The notes under the pieces: generated by a model
Told to the model about the DNA's origin: nothing
Database searches by the model: none
Seen by the model: the letters and a program-made list of their open reading frames with translations, nothing else
Assembly: GCA_036005125.1 (NCBI GenBank)
Contig: DASYQV010000217.1
Location: 1 to 10,592, forward strand
Source of the DNA: DASYQV01 sp036005125
Lineage (GTDB): Bacteria > Acidobacteriota > Vicinamibacteria > Vicinamibacterales > UBA2999
DNA: 10,592 bases
Direction of reading: 5' to 3'
In this document: positions 1 through 6,095 of the stretch, piece by piece
How positions within the stretch are numbered: the stretch's first letter is position 1
How the letters are laid out: each line of letters begins with the position of its first letter
Made by a program: the position numbers and the translations under genes

Positions 1-51
1 ACCGGCGGCGGAGTGGTGGCCGGTCTCCGCGCGCCTCCGCGGCTCAGCGTT

Positions 52-93
52 CTCTGCGTGGAAACGTCTCGGTGACCTCCGCCTGCTCTGCGT
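52..93 (+). repeat. Two copies of a CTCTGCGT word in G+C-rich spacer
   Basis: The octamer CTCTGCGT occurs at 52-59 and again at 86-93, embedded in similar text (CTCCGCG at about 25-41, then a GCGTT or GCGTG context). The same octamer appears inverted in the other large spacer at 5004-5011. All three copies noticed lie in non-coding DNA. This looks like a family of degenerate intergenic repeats rather than a protein-binding operator, but I cannot count genome-wide copies. Confidence 0.4.
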
Positions 94-147
94 TGGATGA
101 GCGACGCAAGTTGACCATTCAATTTCGATCAGGCTCCTAAACTAAGC

Positions 148-208
148 AATCACTAATCACCAATCGCAGACCAATCCTCAATCCCAAATCCTCAATCCTT
201 CAATCCTT
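148..208 (+). repeat. Degenerate heptamer array (AATCnnn)
   Basis: Reading in steps of seven from 148 gives AATCACT, AATCACC, then one longer unit, followed by AATCCTC (173), AATCCCA (180), AATCCTC (187), AATCCTT (194) and, after one extra C, AATCCTT (202). The first four bases of each unit are constant and the last three vary. This is a short-sequence tandem repeat of the type that expands by slippage. It is much less G+C-rich than its surroundings. It ends 31 bp upstream of the putative promoter, so any role in expression is speculative. Confidence 0.65.
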
Positions 209-238
209 CCCAGACGTCCATCCTGATGCCGCTCGCTC

Positions 239-267
239 GTGACCGCCCATGCGGTTCGACGTACAAT
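239..267 (+). promoter_or_regulatory. Putative sigma70 promoter for the exported aldolase
   Basis: A -35-like GTGACC (239-244, four of six matches to TTGACA) is separated by 17 bp from a -10-like TACAAT (262-267, five of six matches to TATAAT). Transcription would begin near 274, giving a leader of about 65 nt before the start codon at 341. Spacing and -10 quality are good for this G+C content. This rests on motif matching only. Confidence 0.4.
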
Positions 268-330
268 CCGTCACGTTTCGCGGCTGATGATTCGGCCGGC
301 AGGGGACGTGTTCGTATGCGGTCGTTTCAG

Positions 331-337
331 AGGAGGG
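331..337 (+). promoter_or_regulatory. Shine-Dalgarno site that fixes the aldolase start
   Basis: AGGAGGG lies 3-4 bases before the ATG at 341. The frame is open further upstream (an ATG at 239), but that start has no comparable ribosome site. Starting at 341 also places a signal-peptide-like stretch exactly at the N terminus, so 341 is preferred. Confidence 0.7.
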
Positions 338-340
338 AAA

Positions 341-1183
341 ATGGTAGACCACCCGACAACGAGGCTCGTCGGAATTTCGCTCGCATTGTCCGCCGTATTC
401 ATCGCCGCGCGGCCGCACGCACAATCAGGCGGCGACGTGCCGAAAGGCCGCCTCAACCAGATCATCGAGCAATTCGAGCAGGGCAAGCCCGCCTTCGCGA
501 ATGAACACTGGCAGTTCATCTCGCTGGAGCACACGCTCCTTCTCGACGCCTACGCGAAAGCGATGGCGGGCCTCCGGCCGGACAAGGGCGGCCGCCCGCG
601 GCTGACGCCGATCGTACGAATCGCACAGACGCCCGATGAAGATTTCACGCACGCCGTCAAGCAGGTGCTGGACGATGGCGCGCTAGGGGTCATCCTGCCG
701 GACGTCAAAACGAAGGATCAGGTCGAGAAGTTCGTCAGCTCGATGCGTTACCCGCAGCAACCCGGCAGCAAGTACCCTCGACCGGAGGGGATCCGCGGAT
801 GGGGGCCAACGGGCGCGAGGGTGATGATGGGAGGGCTGTCGAACGAGGAACACCATCGGAAGGCGGATCTCTGGCCGCTGAATCCCGAGGGTGAGCTGCT
901 GGCGATCGTCATGATTGAGACCCGCGAGGCGATCAAGAACATCGACGGGATATTGAGCGTTCCTGGTCTCGGTGCCGCGATGATCGGCCCTGCCGACCTC
1001 TCGCTGGCGCTCGGAGCCGGGACTCCTGCGCCGAAACCGTCGGCGCCGCAGGTCGAGGCCGCGACGGCGACCGTGGCGAAGGCGTGTGTTGCGCACAAGA
1101 AGCTGTGCGGAACGTTCGAATCCCCGGACATCAGCGCGCGGCTCGCGCAGGGGTTCAAGCTGTTTGCTCGGGCATCGAAATAG
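341..1183 (+). CDS. Exported HpcH/HpaI-family aldolase/lyase-like protein
   Basis: This 280-residue protein belongs to the HpcH/HpaI class II aldolase (citrate-lyase beta-like) superfamily, metal-dependent TIM barrels that make or split bonds next to pyruvate or a related oxo-acid. Visible family landmarks are LEH (62-64, the general-base histidine region), VRIAQTPDE (92-100, with the substrate-binding Arg93), a GALGVILPDVKT segment (113-124), RYPQQPGSKYPRPEGIRG (136-153), MIET (191-194, metal-ligand Glu193) and GPADLSLALG (216-225, metal-ligand Asp219). The putative active site therefore looks intact. Unlike the usual cytosolic members of about 250 residues, it begins with a signal peptide: Arg8, a hydrophobic run at 9-23 and a likely cleavage after Ala27. 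It should act in the periplasm or outside the cell. The start at 341 is supported by a strong AGGAGGG. The gene stands alone and converges on the deacetylase gene. The substrate cannot be told from sequence, and a non-catalytic role is possible. Confidence 0.85.
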   Translation: MVDHPTTRLVGISLALSAVFIAARPHAQSGGDVPKGRLNQIIEQFEQGKPAFANEHWQFISLEHTLLLDAYAKAMAGLRPDKGGRPRLTPIVRIAQTPDEDFTHAVKQVLDDGALGVILPDVKTKDQVEKFVSSMRYPQQPGSKYPRPEGIRGWGPTGARVMMGGLSNEEHHRKADLWPLNPEGELLAIVMIETREAIKNIDGILSVPGLGAAMIGPADLSLALGAGTPAPKPSAPQVEAATATVAKACVAHKKLCGTFESPDISARLAQGFKLFARASK

Positions 1184-1211
1184 ACGCTGCCGGGTTCCGG
1201 GTTCGATTCCA

Positions 1212-1239
1212 ATCATGAATCATGAATCATGAATGATGA
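1212..1239 (+). repeat. ATCATGA heptamer tandem array in convergent gap
   Basis: Three exact copies of ATCATGA (1212, 1219, 1226) are followed by ATGATGA (1233) and the start of another unit. They lie in the 58-bp gap between two convergent genes and end just before the deacetylase stop codon. The unit contains the palindrome TCATGA, so neighbouring copies can pair with each other on both strands. It may weakly slow or end transcription from both sides, but no classic G+C stem with a T tract is present. It resembles the AATCnnn array near 148-208 in period and base content. Confidence 0.7.
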
Positions 1240-1241
1240 AT

Positions 1242-2210
1242 TCACCGGAGCCCTCCTTTGACATGACGCGCGATCTGTTCGTGCGTCGCGAACCACACGC
1301 CCGGCCTCGACTTCATGTACGTCACGAGCCTGTCGAGCATGGCGATCCGCGCTCGATGGCCGATGACGTGCGGGTGCATCGTCAGGATGAACAATCCACG
1401 CTCCTCGTACGCGCCGTCGAATTCCGCTTTCCAGATTGAAAACACCTCGTCCGGCGTCATGGTGGGCCGCACGGTCGACGCGCGATCCATCCAGAAGTAC
1501 GGGAAGTCGTCGAGGATCCATTCGACCGGCAGCTCCACGATACCCGTGGGCTGCCCGGCCGCTACGACCTCGTACGGTCGATCGTCGGCCATCAAGCTGC
1601 TGTCATAGAGAAGCCCGAGCTCCCTCGCGATTTGTATCGTCGACGGGCTGTAGTCCCATGACGGCGTCCGCATGCCGACGGGCCGCTTGCCGGTGGCCAT
1701 CTCGAGCGCTTTCGCGGCGCGCGTCAGCAAATCGCGCTCGGTCGGGCCTTCGAGCTGAGAGTTGCGCTCGTGAATCCATCCATGCAGTCCGATTTCGTGA
1801 TGGCCAGGCTCCATAATGGCCTTCACCGAGGCCTGGTGGAGCATCGCACTGACGGCCGGCACGAAGAACGAGGCCGCAATCCCGTGCGTCCGGAGCAACG
1901 CGAGCACACGCGGCAGGCCCGCGCGCGATCCGTACTCTCCCTGCGACAGGAGCGCGGGACTTGTGCCGCTATCACGGAGCGTGCTGGTCTCGTTGTCGAG
2001 GTCGAACGAGAGTCCAACCGCGACCCGTGCCCCGTTGGGCCAGGACCGCGGCGTGAGATCGCGGCCAGCCCTGACCCGGCCCACGATCTCGCGGACCTGC
2101 GCGTCGGTCAGGGTCCAGGGGCGCGCAGTCGTCGGTGTTTGCTGGCCGAGAGACGACGTTGCAGCCACGAGACCAGAGACCGCGACGGCGAACATGATGG
2201 CGCGTTTCAC
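1242..2210 (-). CDS. Exported polysaccharide deacetylase-like protein (CE4/NodB fold)
   Basis: This 322-residue protein has a signal peptide at 1-22 (Lys2-Arg3, hydrophobic 5-18, cleavage near LGQ), so it is exported. The rest matches the NodB homology domain of carbohydrate esterase family 4, metal-dependent enzymes that remove N-acetyl groups from glycans or open cyclic imides. Visible motifs are GLSFDLDNE (66-74, Asp70 and metal-ligand Asp72), GLHGWIHE (141-148, metal-ligand His143 and His147), MRTPSWDYS (180-188, Arg181), ELPVEWILDDFPYF (226-239) and TMHPHV (277-282, catalytic-side His279). The ELPVEW..DD.P.F pattern is typical of the branch containing Helicobacter PgdA-like and PuuE-like proteins, which differs from classic NodB. 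The start is GTG at 2210, backed by AGGAGG five bases upstream. It lies 73 bp downstream of the receptor gene on the same strand and may be co-transcribed with it. The natural substrate is unknown; peptidoglycan, exopolysaccharide and small cyclic amides are all possible. Confidence 0.85.
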   Translation of the reverse strand: MKRAIMFAVAVSGLVAATSSLGQQTPTTARPWTLTDAQVREIVGRVRAGRDLTPRSWPNGARVAVGLSFDLDNETSTLRDSGTSPALLSQGEYGSRAGLPRVLALLRTHGIAASFFVPAVSAMLHQASVKAIMEPGHHEIGLHGWIHERNSQLEGPTERDLLTRAAKALEMATGKRPVGMRTPSWDYSPSTIQIARELGLLYDSSLMADDRPYEVVAAGQPTGIVELPVEWILDDFPYFWMDRASTVRPTMTPDEVFSIWKAEFDGAYEERGLFILTMHPHVIGHRARIAMLDRLVTYMKSRPGVWFATHEQIARHVKGGLR

Positions 2211-2215
2211 GGCAG

Positions 2216-2221
2216 CCTCCT
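2216..2221 (-). promoter_or_regulatory. Shine-Dalgarno site supporting a GTG start
   Basis: On the minus strand AGGAGG sits five bases before the GTG at 2210. It fixes this non-ATG start for the deacetylase, although an in-frame ATG follows five codons later, because only the GTG has correct spacing and gives the full basic N-region of the signal peptide. Confidence 0.75.
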
Positions 2222-2283
2222 GTCGGGATCACTCCAGCAGTTGACGAAACGTACGTGCGCTCTCGTTACCGTCGCGCGCGTCC

Positions 2284-4848
2284 TCAGAACCTGACCCTGG
2301 CTGAGAACTGCAGGCGCCGCGGCGGGTGGGTGGTAATCGCACGTCCGAAGAACGGGGACGTCAATGTGCCGATGTAAGCGGTCGCGTTCACACGATTGAG
2401 CACGTTGAACGCGTCGATGCCCACCGTGAGCGCACGACCCGGCGCCTGCTTCCCGTGATTCACGAACAGCTCGCGCGACCAGCGCAGATCGAGCTGCGCC
2501 AGGCCGGGGCCCTCCAGGCTGTTGCGCGGGACGCCGGGCGGCCGCGCGTTGGCGACCCCGGTGTTGAAGTCATCGTAACCAGTGGTCACGGAGTAGGGCC
2601 GACCTGAATAGAGCGCCAGCGCGATACCCGCGTTGAACCACGACCCTGGATTCACCGTGCCGAGCAGGTCGAGCCGGTGCCGCTGGTCGAAGTCGGCGCG
2701 CCCGTACTCGAGGGAGAGATCGTACGAATCGGGCGGCATCCAGTTGATGCCCGACGTGTCGTTGTTGGTCTCGCTGAGGACGTACTGGGCCGACACGTTG
2801 ACGACGCGGGTGATCTGGCCGCGAAGCGTGAACTGCACGGAGTTCCCGACCAGCCTGCCGGTCGATTCCATCTCGCGCACGATGCCGCGCGTCGCGTCCG
2901 GACGCACGATATACAGCGGTGGCAGCGGCGCGTTGATGTCCCGCGACAGGAACTGATGGAGCCCTCGCGTCCCGGTGTAGGCGATGCTCGCGCTCGTCTT
3001 TCTGGCGAGCTGGCGTTCGACACTCAGCCCGTATTGCAACGTCGCGGGTAGTTGAGCGCCGGGAGCCCACTGCACGACGCTCGGCCGCTCAGCAGAAAGC
3101 GGCCGATCCGGCCCGAACGGATCGGGATATCCGGGATTGGTGATGACGTACCGGAGCTGCCGCACTCCGTCATAACGAAGCGCGTCTTGAATCGGTCGAG
3201 GTCCTGTCCGGTCGTAGAAGATGCCCGCCCCGCCACGGATCACGGTCCTGGCGTCCGACCGCGGCGCGAAGGCAAACGACCCGCGCGGACCGAAATTGTT
3301 GTCGTCGTGGAGGTAGTTCTGCCAGTCGTACCGCAGTCCGATCGAAGCGGAGAGTCGGGGACCGAGGCGGATCTGGTCCTGGACGAAGAACCCAACCACC
3401 TTCTCGAGAAACGCCACGTGGCCGTTGCCTGTCTGTTCGACGAACGTGTACGGACGGCCGGCGGCGTAGTCGGCGATGCTGGAAAAATGGAACGTGCCCC
3501 CGCTGTTCGTGTTGTCGTCGAACCGGCGGCGGCTCCAGTCGGGAATGTTCATGCCCCACTTGATCGTGTGACGTCCCGACGCCCAGGTGAGCATCTCCGT
3601 CATCGTGAAATGATGTTCCGTCCGCAGCTGATTGCCCTGCGCACCGCCCCCCGTGAACGCGTCCAGCACCACCAGCTTGCGTGAAGGATCGACGCTCGTT
3701 GTCGGCTCGAACTCCCGCGCCACGAACAGCCGGAACTGGTTGAGCAGCTTCGGGGTCAGGATGGTCTGCTGGGTGTACGTGGCGCTCTGCTCGGAGAAGC
3801 GCCAGCTCGTGCCTGCCGACGGAAGCGTCACGCCGCCGACATCCCGGTTGTGCCGCGTCTGATCCTGATAGGAGAGCGTCAGCGACATCGTCGTGTTCTC
3901 GCCGCGTTGATGATTGAGAGTCCCGGCGGCGAGCGCACCGCGGTAGGGCGAGCCGACGTTCTGCTGAATCGCGCCAGACACCCCTCGGGCGAACACGATC
4001 GCCTGCATGTCGTCGGCGTTGTCCCTCAGCGACAGCGTGAACGAGGTCTTTTCCGAATGTCGGACCGGGCCGCCAAGAAACCCCTCGAAGATGTGTCGCT
4101 GCTCCGGCGGCTTCACTGCGGCGAACGCGTTGCGTCCGTCGAAGATGGAATCGCGGAAGATGAAGTTGCCGGTGCCGTGGTACTCCTGCGATCCTGGCTT
4201 CAGGACCACCTCGATACGACCGCGCCCCGGCCGCGGATACTCGGCGGAGTAGGGGTCCTGGTTGATCCTGATTTGCTGGATGGCCGATGCCGAGACCATC
4301 AGGTTGTTGACTTCCACGCCGTTCACGATGAGCGTAGGGCCGCTTGTGCCGATGGCGGTCGCGTCGAGAAAGCGTGTCATGGTCGCCAGGATGTCCTGGT
4401 CGAAGACCGGGAGATTCTCGATCGCGTTCGCGTCCACGCTCGATGCGTCGAGATTCGACGCCGTGTCCGCTGTGATTTCGGCGGGAGCATTCCCGACCGT
4501 CACTTCCTGGCTGATCGCGGCAAGCGGCAGTGTCACCCGTAATGGCGCCGGCGCCCGGGAACCGACGGTGACACGAACCGTCGTCGGACGAAATCCTTCG
4601 AAGGTCGCGACCACGTCGTATCGTCCGGGCGTCACGTTGTCGAATCGGAAGGCGCCGGCCGGGTCCGCCGCGGTCGGCCGTACTGGCGCACCCGCTGATG
4701 GTCTCAGCTCAACATGTGCGGCCGGCAGGACGGCGCCGGTCGGATCGAAGACGGTTCCAGTGACTGGCTGACCTGTCTGGGATCTTGCGGCCCCGGCGTC
4801 ACACGCGATCGCGATGATGACGGCCAGGCTTACGCGAGTAATCCGCAT
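2284..4848 (-). CDS. TonB-dependent-receptor-like outer-membrane protein, Oar type
   Basis: This 854-residue protein has a signal peptide at 1-23 (Arg2, Arg5, hydrophobic 7-16, cleavage near ARS). Residues 27-112 form a carboxypeptidase-regulatory-like beta-sandwich, with a GTVFDPTGAVLPAAHVEL start and a GAFRFDNVTPGRYDV core. SQEVTVGN (113-120) may be a TonB-box-like stretch. A plug-like region follows at about 125-220 (PTLIVNGVEV at 171-180, ending in RIEVVLKPGS). The remainder is beta-barrel strand rich in alternating aromatic and polar residues, and the protein ends in RRLQFSARVRF with a terminal Phe, the usual signal for barrel assembly. Such proteins sit in the outer membrane. Many import large ligands with TonB energy; Oar-type members are also linked to surface processes. 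The ligand cannot be read from sequence. At 854 residues it is shorter than many Oar proteins (about 1000 or more), though both ends look complete. No clear ribosome site precedes the ATG, which fits a very short leader. The deacetylase gene follows on the same strand. Confidence 0.85.
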   Translation of the reverse strand: MRITRVSLAVIIAIACDAGAARSQTGQPVTGTVFDPTGAVLPAAHVELRPSAGAPVRPTAADPAGAFRFDNVTPGRYDVVATFEGFRPTTVRVTVGSRAPAPLRVTLPLAAISQEVTVGNAPAEITADTASNLDASSVDANAIENLPVFDQDILATMTRFLDATAIGTSGPTLIVNGVEVNNLMVSASAIQQIRINQDPYSAEYPRPGRGRIEVVLKPGSQEYHGTGNFIFRDSIFDGRNAFAAVKPPEQRHIFEGFLGGPVRHSEKTSFTLSLRDNADDMQAIVFARGVSGAIQQNVGSPYRGALAAGTLNHQRGENTTMSLTLSYQDQTRHNRDVGGVTLPSAGTSWRFSEQSATYTQQTILTPKLLNQFRLFVAREFEPTTSVDPSRKLVVLDAFTGGGAQGNQLRTEHHFTMTEMLTWASGRHTIKWGMNIPDWSRRRFDDNTNSGGTFHFSSIADYAAGRPYTFVEQTGNGHVAFLEKVVGFFVQDQIRLGPRLSASIGLRYDWQNYLHDDNNFGPRGSFAFAPRSDARTVIRGGAGIFYDRTGPRPIQDALRYDGVRQLRYVITNPGYPDPFGPDRPLSAERPSVVQWAPGAQLPATLQYGLSVERQLARKTSASIAYTGTRGLHQFLSRDINAPLPPLYIVRPDATRGIVREMESTGRLVGNSVQFTLRGQITRVVNVSAQYVLSETNNDTSGINWMPPDSYDLSLEYGRADFDQRHRLDLLGTVNPGSWFNAGIALALYSGRPYSVTTGYDDFNTGVANARPPGVPRNSLEGPGLAQLDLRWSRELFVNHGKQAPGRALTVGIDAFNVLNRVNATAYIGTLTSPFFGRAITTHPPRRLQFSARVRF

Positions 4849-4859
4849 CGTGCGAGCGT

Positions 4860-4888
4860 ATGATCCCCGATGGACCGATCCAGGTCAA
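4860..4888 (-). promoter_or_regulatory. Putative promoter of the outer-membrane receptor gene
   Basis: On the minus strand TTGACC (4888-4883, five of six matches to the -35 consensus) is followed after 17 bp by GATCAT (4865-4860, four of six matches to the -10). Transcription would start near 4853, only about five bases before the ATG at 4848. That would give an almost leaderless mRNA and would explain the lack of a Shine-Dalgarno site. The -10 is weak, so this is tentative. Confidence 0.3.
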
Positions 4889-5003
4889 CGCGAGTGCGAA
4901 TGCATCTGAACCCGGAGCTGACTTGAGTTGACGGGCCGCATCTAAAGAACGAAAGACGGGACATGGCGAATCAACTGATTCTCCTGTCATGAAAAACGCC
5001 GAG

Positions 5004-5011
5004 ACGCAGAG
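5004..5011 (-). repeat. Inverted copy of the CTCTGCGT intergenic word
   Basis: ACGCAGAG on the plus strand is the reverse complement of the word found twice at 52-93. On the minus strand it reads CCTCTGCGTCTCGGCG and runs into five T residues (plus-strand A at 4992-4996). It lies in the 274-bp spacer between the receptor start and the aldo/keto reductase stop. I saw no gene in that spacer. Confidence 0.35.
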
Positions 5012-5027
5012 GATCGCCGTTCGACTG

Positions 5028-5042
5028 GCCGCCGAAGGCGGC
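5028..5042 (-). terminator. Stable C(UUCG)G hairpin downstream of the aldo/keto reductase
   Basis: GCCGCC (5028-5033) and GGCGGC (5037-5042) form a perfect six-pair stem. Read on the minus strand the loop becomes the extra-stable UUCG tetraloop closed by C-G, and it lies about 80 bases after the reductase stop. There is no T tract directly after it; a run of five T comes about 30 bases later. It may help stop or stabilise the reductase transcript, but it is not a classic intrinsic terminator. Confidence 0.35.
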
Positions 5043-5122
5043 GCGCGCAGGGGACGCGAGCGCCACTACAAACGGCGCAGTAATCGATCGCCTCTTGAAA
5101 CGTCGTCGTGATCGGGCGCCCG

Positions 5123-6010
5123 TCACGCGAGGGCGGCGAGATCGTCCGGCGACAACTCGATGCGTGCGGACGCGGCGTTTTCTTCGAGGTGCCTCGTTCT
5201 GGAGGTGCCGGGAATCGGCAGCATGACAGACGACCTGTGCAGCAGCCACGCGAGCGCGATCTGCGCGGGCGTGGCGCGATGCCGTCTGGCCACACGCTCG
5301 AGCGCGTGCTGCCGTGACGCATGTCCGAGCAGGCGCCGCGCCATCTGACGCAGTCCGCGTCTGGCCATGCTGCCGGCCTCGAGCGGCGCCCACGGCAGGA
5401 ACGCAATGCACTCGCGCTCACAGTATTCCACGACCGATTCCCAGTGCCGGTCCTCGACGTTATAGCGGTTCTGCACCGACACGACGGAGACCGTGCGCCG
5501 CGCGCGTTCGATCTGCGGCACGTCGACTTCGGACAACCCGGCGTGCCGGATCTTTCCTGCTTGCTGCGCGTCCCGCAGGAACCCGAACTGATCGTCTTGC
5601 GGCACAGCGGGGTCCATCCGGTGAAGCTGATACAGGTCGATGCGGTCGACGCGGAGGCGCTTGAGGCTCCCGTGCAGCGCGTCGCGGAGCCGCTCGGGGC
5701 GTCCGTTGGGTGTCCAACTATCCGGGCCGGGCCGATCCAGCCCGCACTTGGTCGCAATGACCAGACCCGCCGGATATGGGTACAGCGCTTCCGCTATTAG
5801 CTCCTCGCTGACGTACGGCCCATACGCCTCGGCTGTGTCGATCAGGCTCATACCAAGATCGACGCACCGGCGCAAAACCGCCACACACTCGGACCGATCA
5901 GGCGGCGGTCCCCAGATACCGGGGCCTGTGAGGCGCATGGCACCGAAACCCAGACGATGGACTGACAGATCTCCTCCGAGGGGAAAGATGGTCGGTCGAG
6001 GGAATGTCAT
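5123..6010 (-). CDS. Aldo/keto reductase family oxidoreductase
   Basis: This 295-residue cytosolic enzyme belongs to the aldo/keto reductase superfamily, NADPH-using TIM barrels that reduce aldehydes and ketones. All four catalytic residues are in their family positions: Asp58 (SLIDTAEAYG), Tyr63, Lys88 (VIATKCG) and His130 (LYQLHRMD). Other landmarks are RLGFGAMRLTG (19-29), SLKRLRVDRIDLYQLHRMD (115-133), GLSEV (158-162), QNRYN (180-184) and the cofactor-phosphate loop IPGTSRTRHLEEN (266-278). Length is typical. The frame stays open to 6331, but the family-conserved sequence begins just after the Met at 6010, and the extension would lie over the opposite amidotransferase gene, so 6010 is chosen. 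The bases before it (GGGGA directly against the ATG) are a poor ribosome site, so the start is the least certain part. It is divergent from the amidotransferase operon across 85 bp. The substrate is not predictable, and nothing ties it to its neighbours apart from position. Confidence 0.88.
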   Translation of the reverse strand: MTFPRPTIFPLGGDLSVHRLGFGAMRLTGPGIWGPPPDRSECVAVLRRCVDLGMSLIDTAEAYGPYVSEELIAEALYPYPAGLVIATKCGLDRPGPDSWTPNGRPERLRDALHGSLKRLRVDRIDLYQLHRMDPAVPQDDQFGFLRDAQQAGKIRHAGLSEVDVPQIERARRTVSVVSVQNRYNVEDRHWESVVEYCERECIAFLPWAPLEAGSMARRGLRQMARRLLGHASRQHALERVARRHRATPAQIALAWLLHRSSVMLPIPGTSRTRHLEENAASARIELSPDDLAALA

Positions 6011-6095
6011 TCCCCATTGTGGCGCGATTGCACGCGACGTTGAACGTGGATCACCGCTGAGGCGTGGCAAGTCCTTTGCTCCTTTTTCGAGCGCT

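Larger units (their letters stand above)
1..340. other. Non-coding spacer upstream of the aldolase gene
   Basis: I see no convincing gene here; the short open frames overlapping its right part lack any family signature. The spacer is composite. The first ~100 bp are G+C-rich with repeated CTCCGCG and CTCTGCGT words. About 148-208 is an A+T-richer array of AATC-starting heptamers, and 239-267 looks like a promoter. A 6-bp inverted repeat (ACCGGC at 1-6, GCCGGT at 19-24) lies at the very edge and could be the end of a terminator for a gene outside the window, but there is no T tract. Confidence 0.6.

Noticed and set aside
1..24. Inverted repeat ACCGGC/GCCGGT as a terminator
   Set aside because: Six-bp stem with a 12-base loop and no T tract; also at the window edge, so the upstream gene is not visible.
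111..143. TTGACC with a TAAACT-like -10
   Set aside because: The spacer is about 19-21 bp, too long for a normal promoter; the pair at 239-267 fits better.
3850..4542. 230-codon open frame on the plus strand inside the receptor gene
   Set aside because: Arg- and Val-rich shadow of the receptor gene, with no motif and no ribosome site.
4799..4990. Small 63-codon frame overlapping the receptor start
   Set aside because: It overlaps the receptor signal-peptide region in another frame and shows no motif; it is more likely chance in a spacer, although its start does have an AGGAG-like sequence not far upstream.
5640..6095. 152-codon upstream extension of the amidotransferase frame
   Set aside because: It lies antisense to the conserved reductase gene, has no family similarity, and would bury the Cys that must be at position 2 for glutaminase activity.
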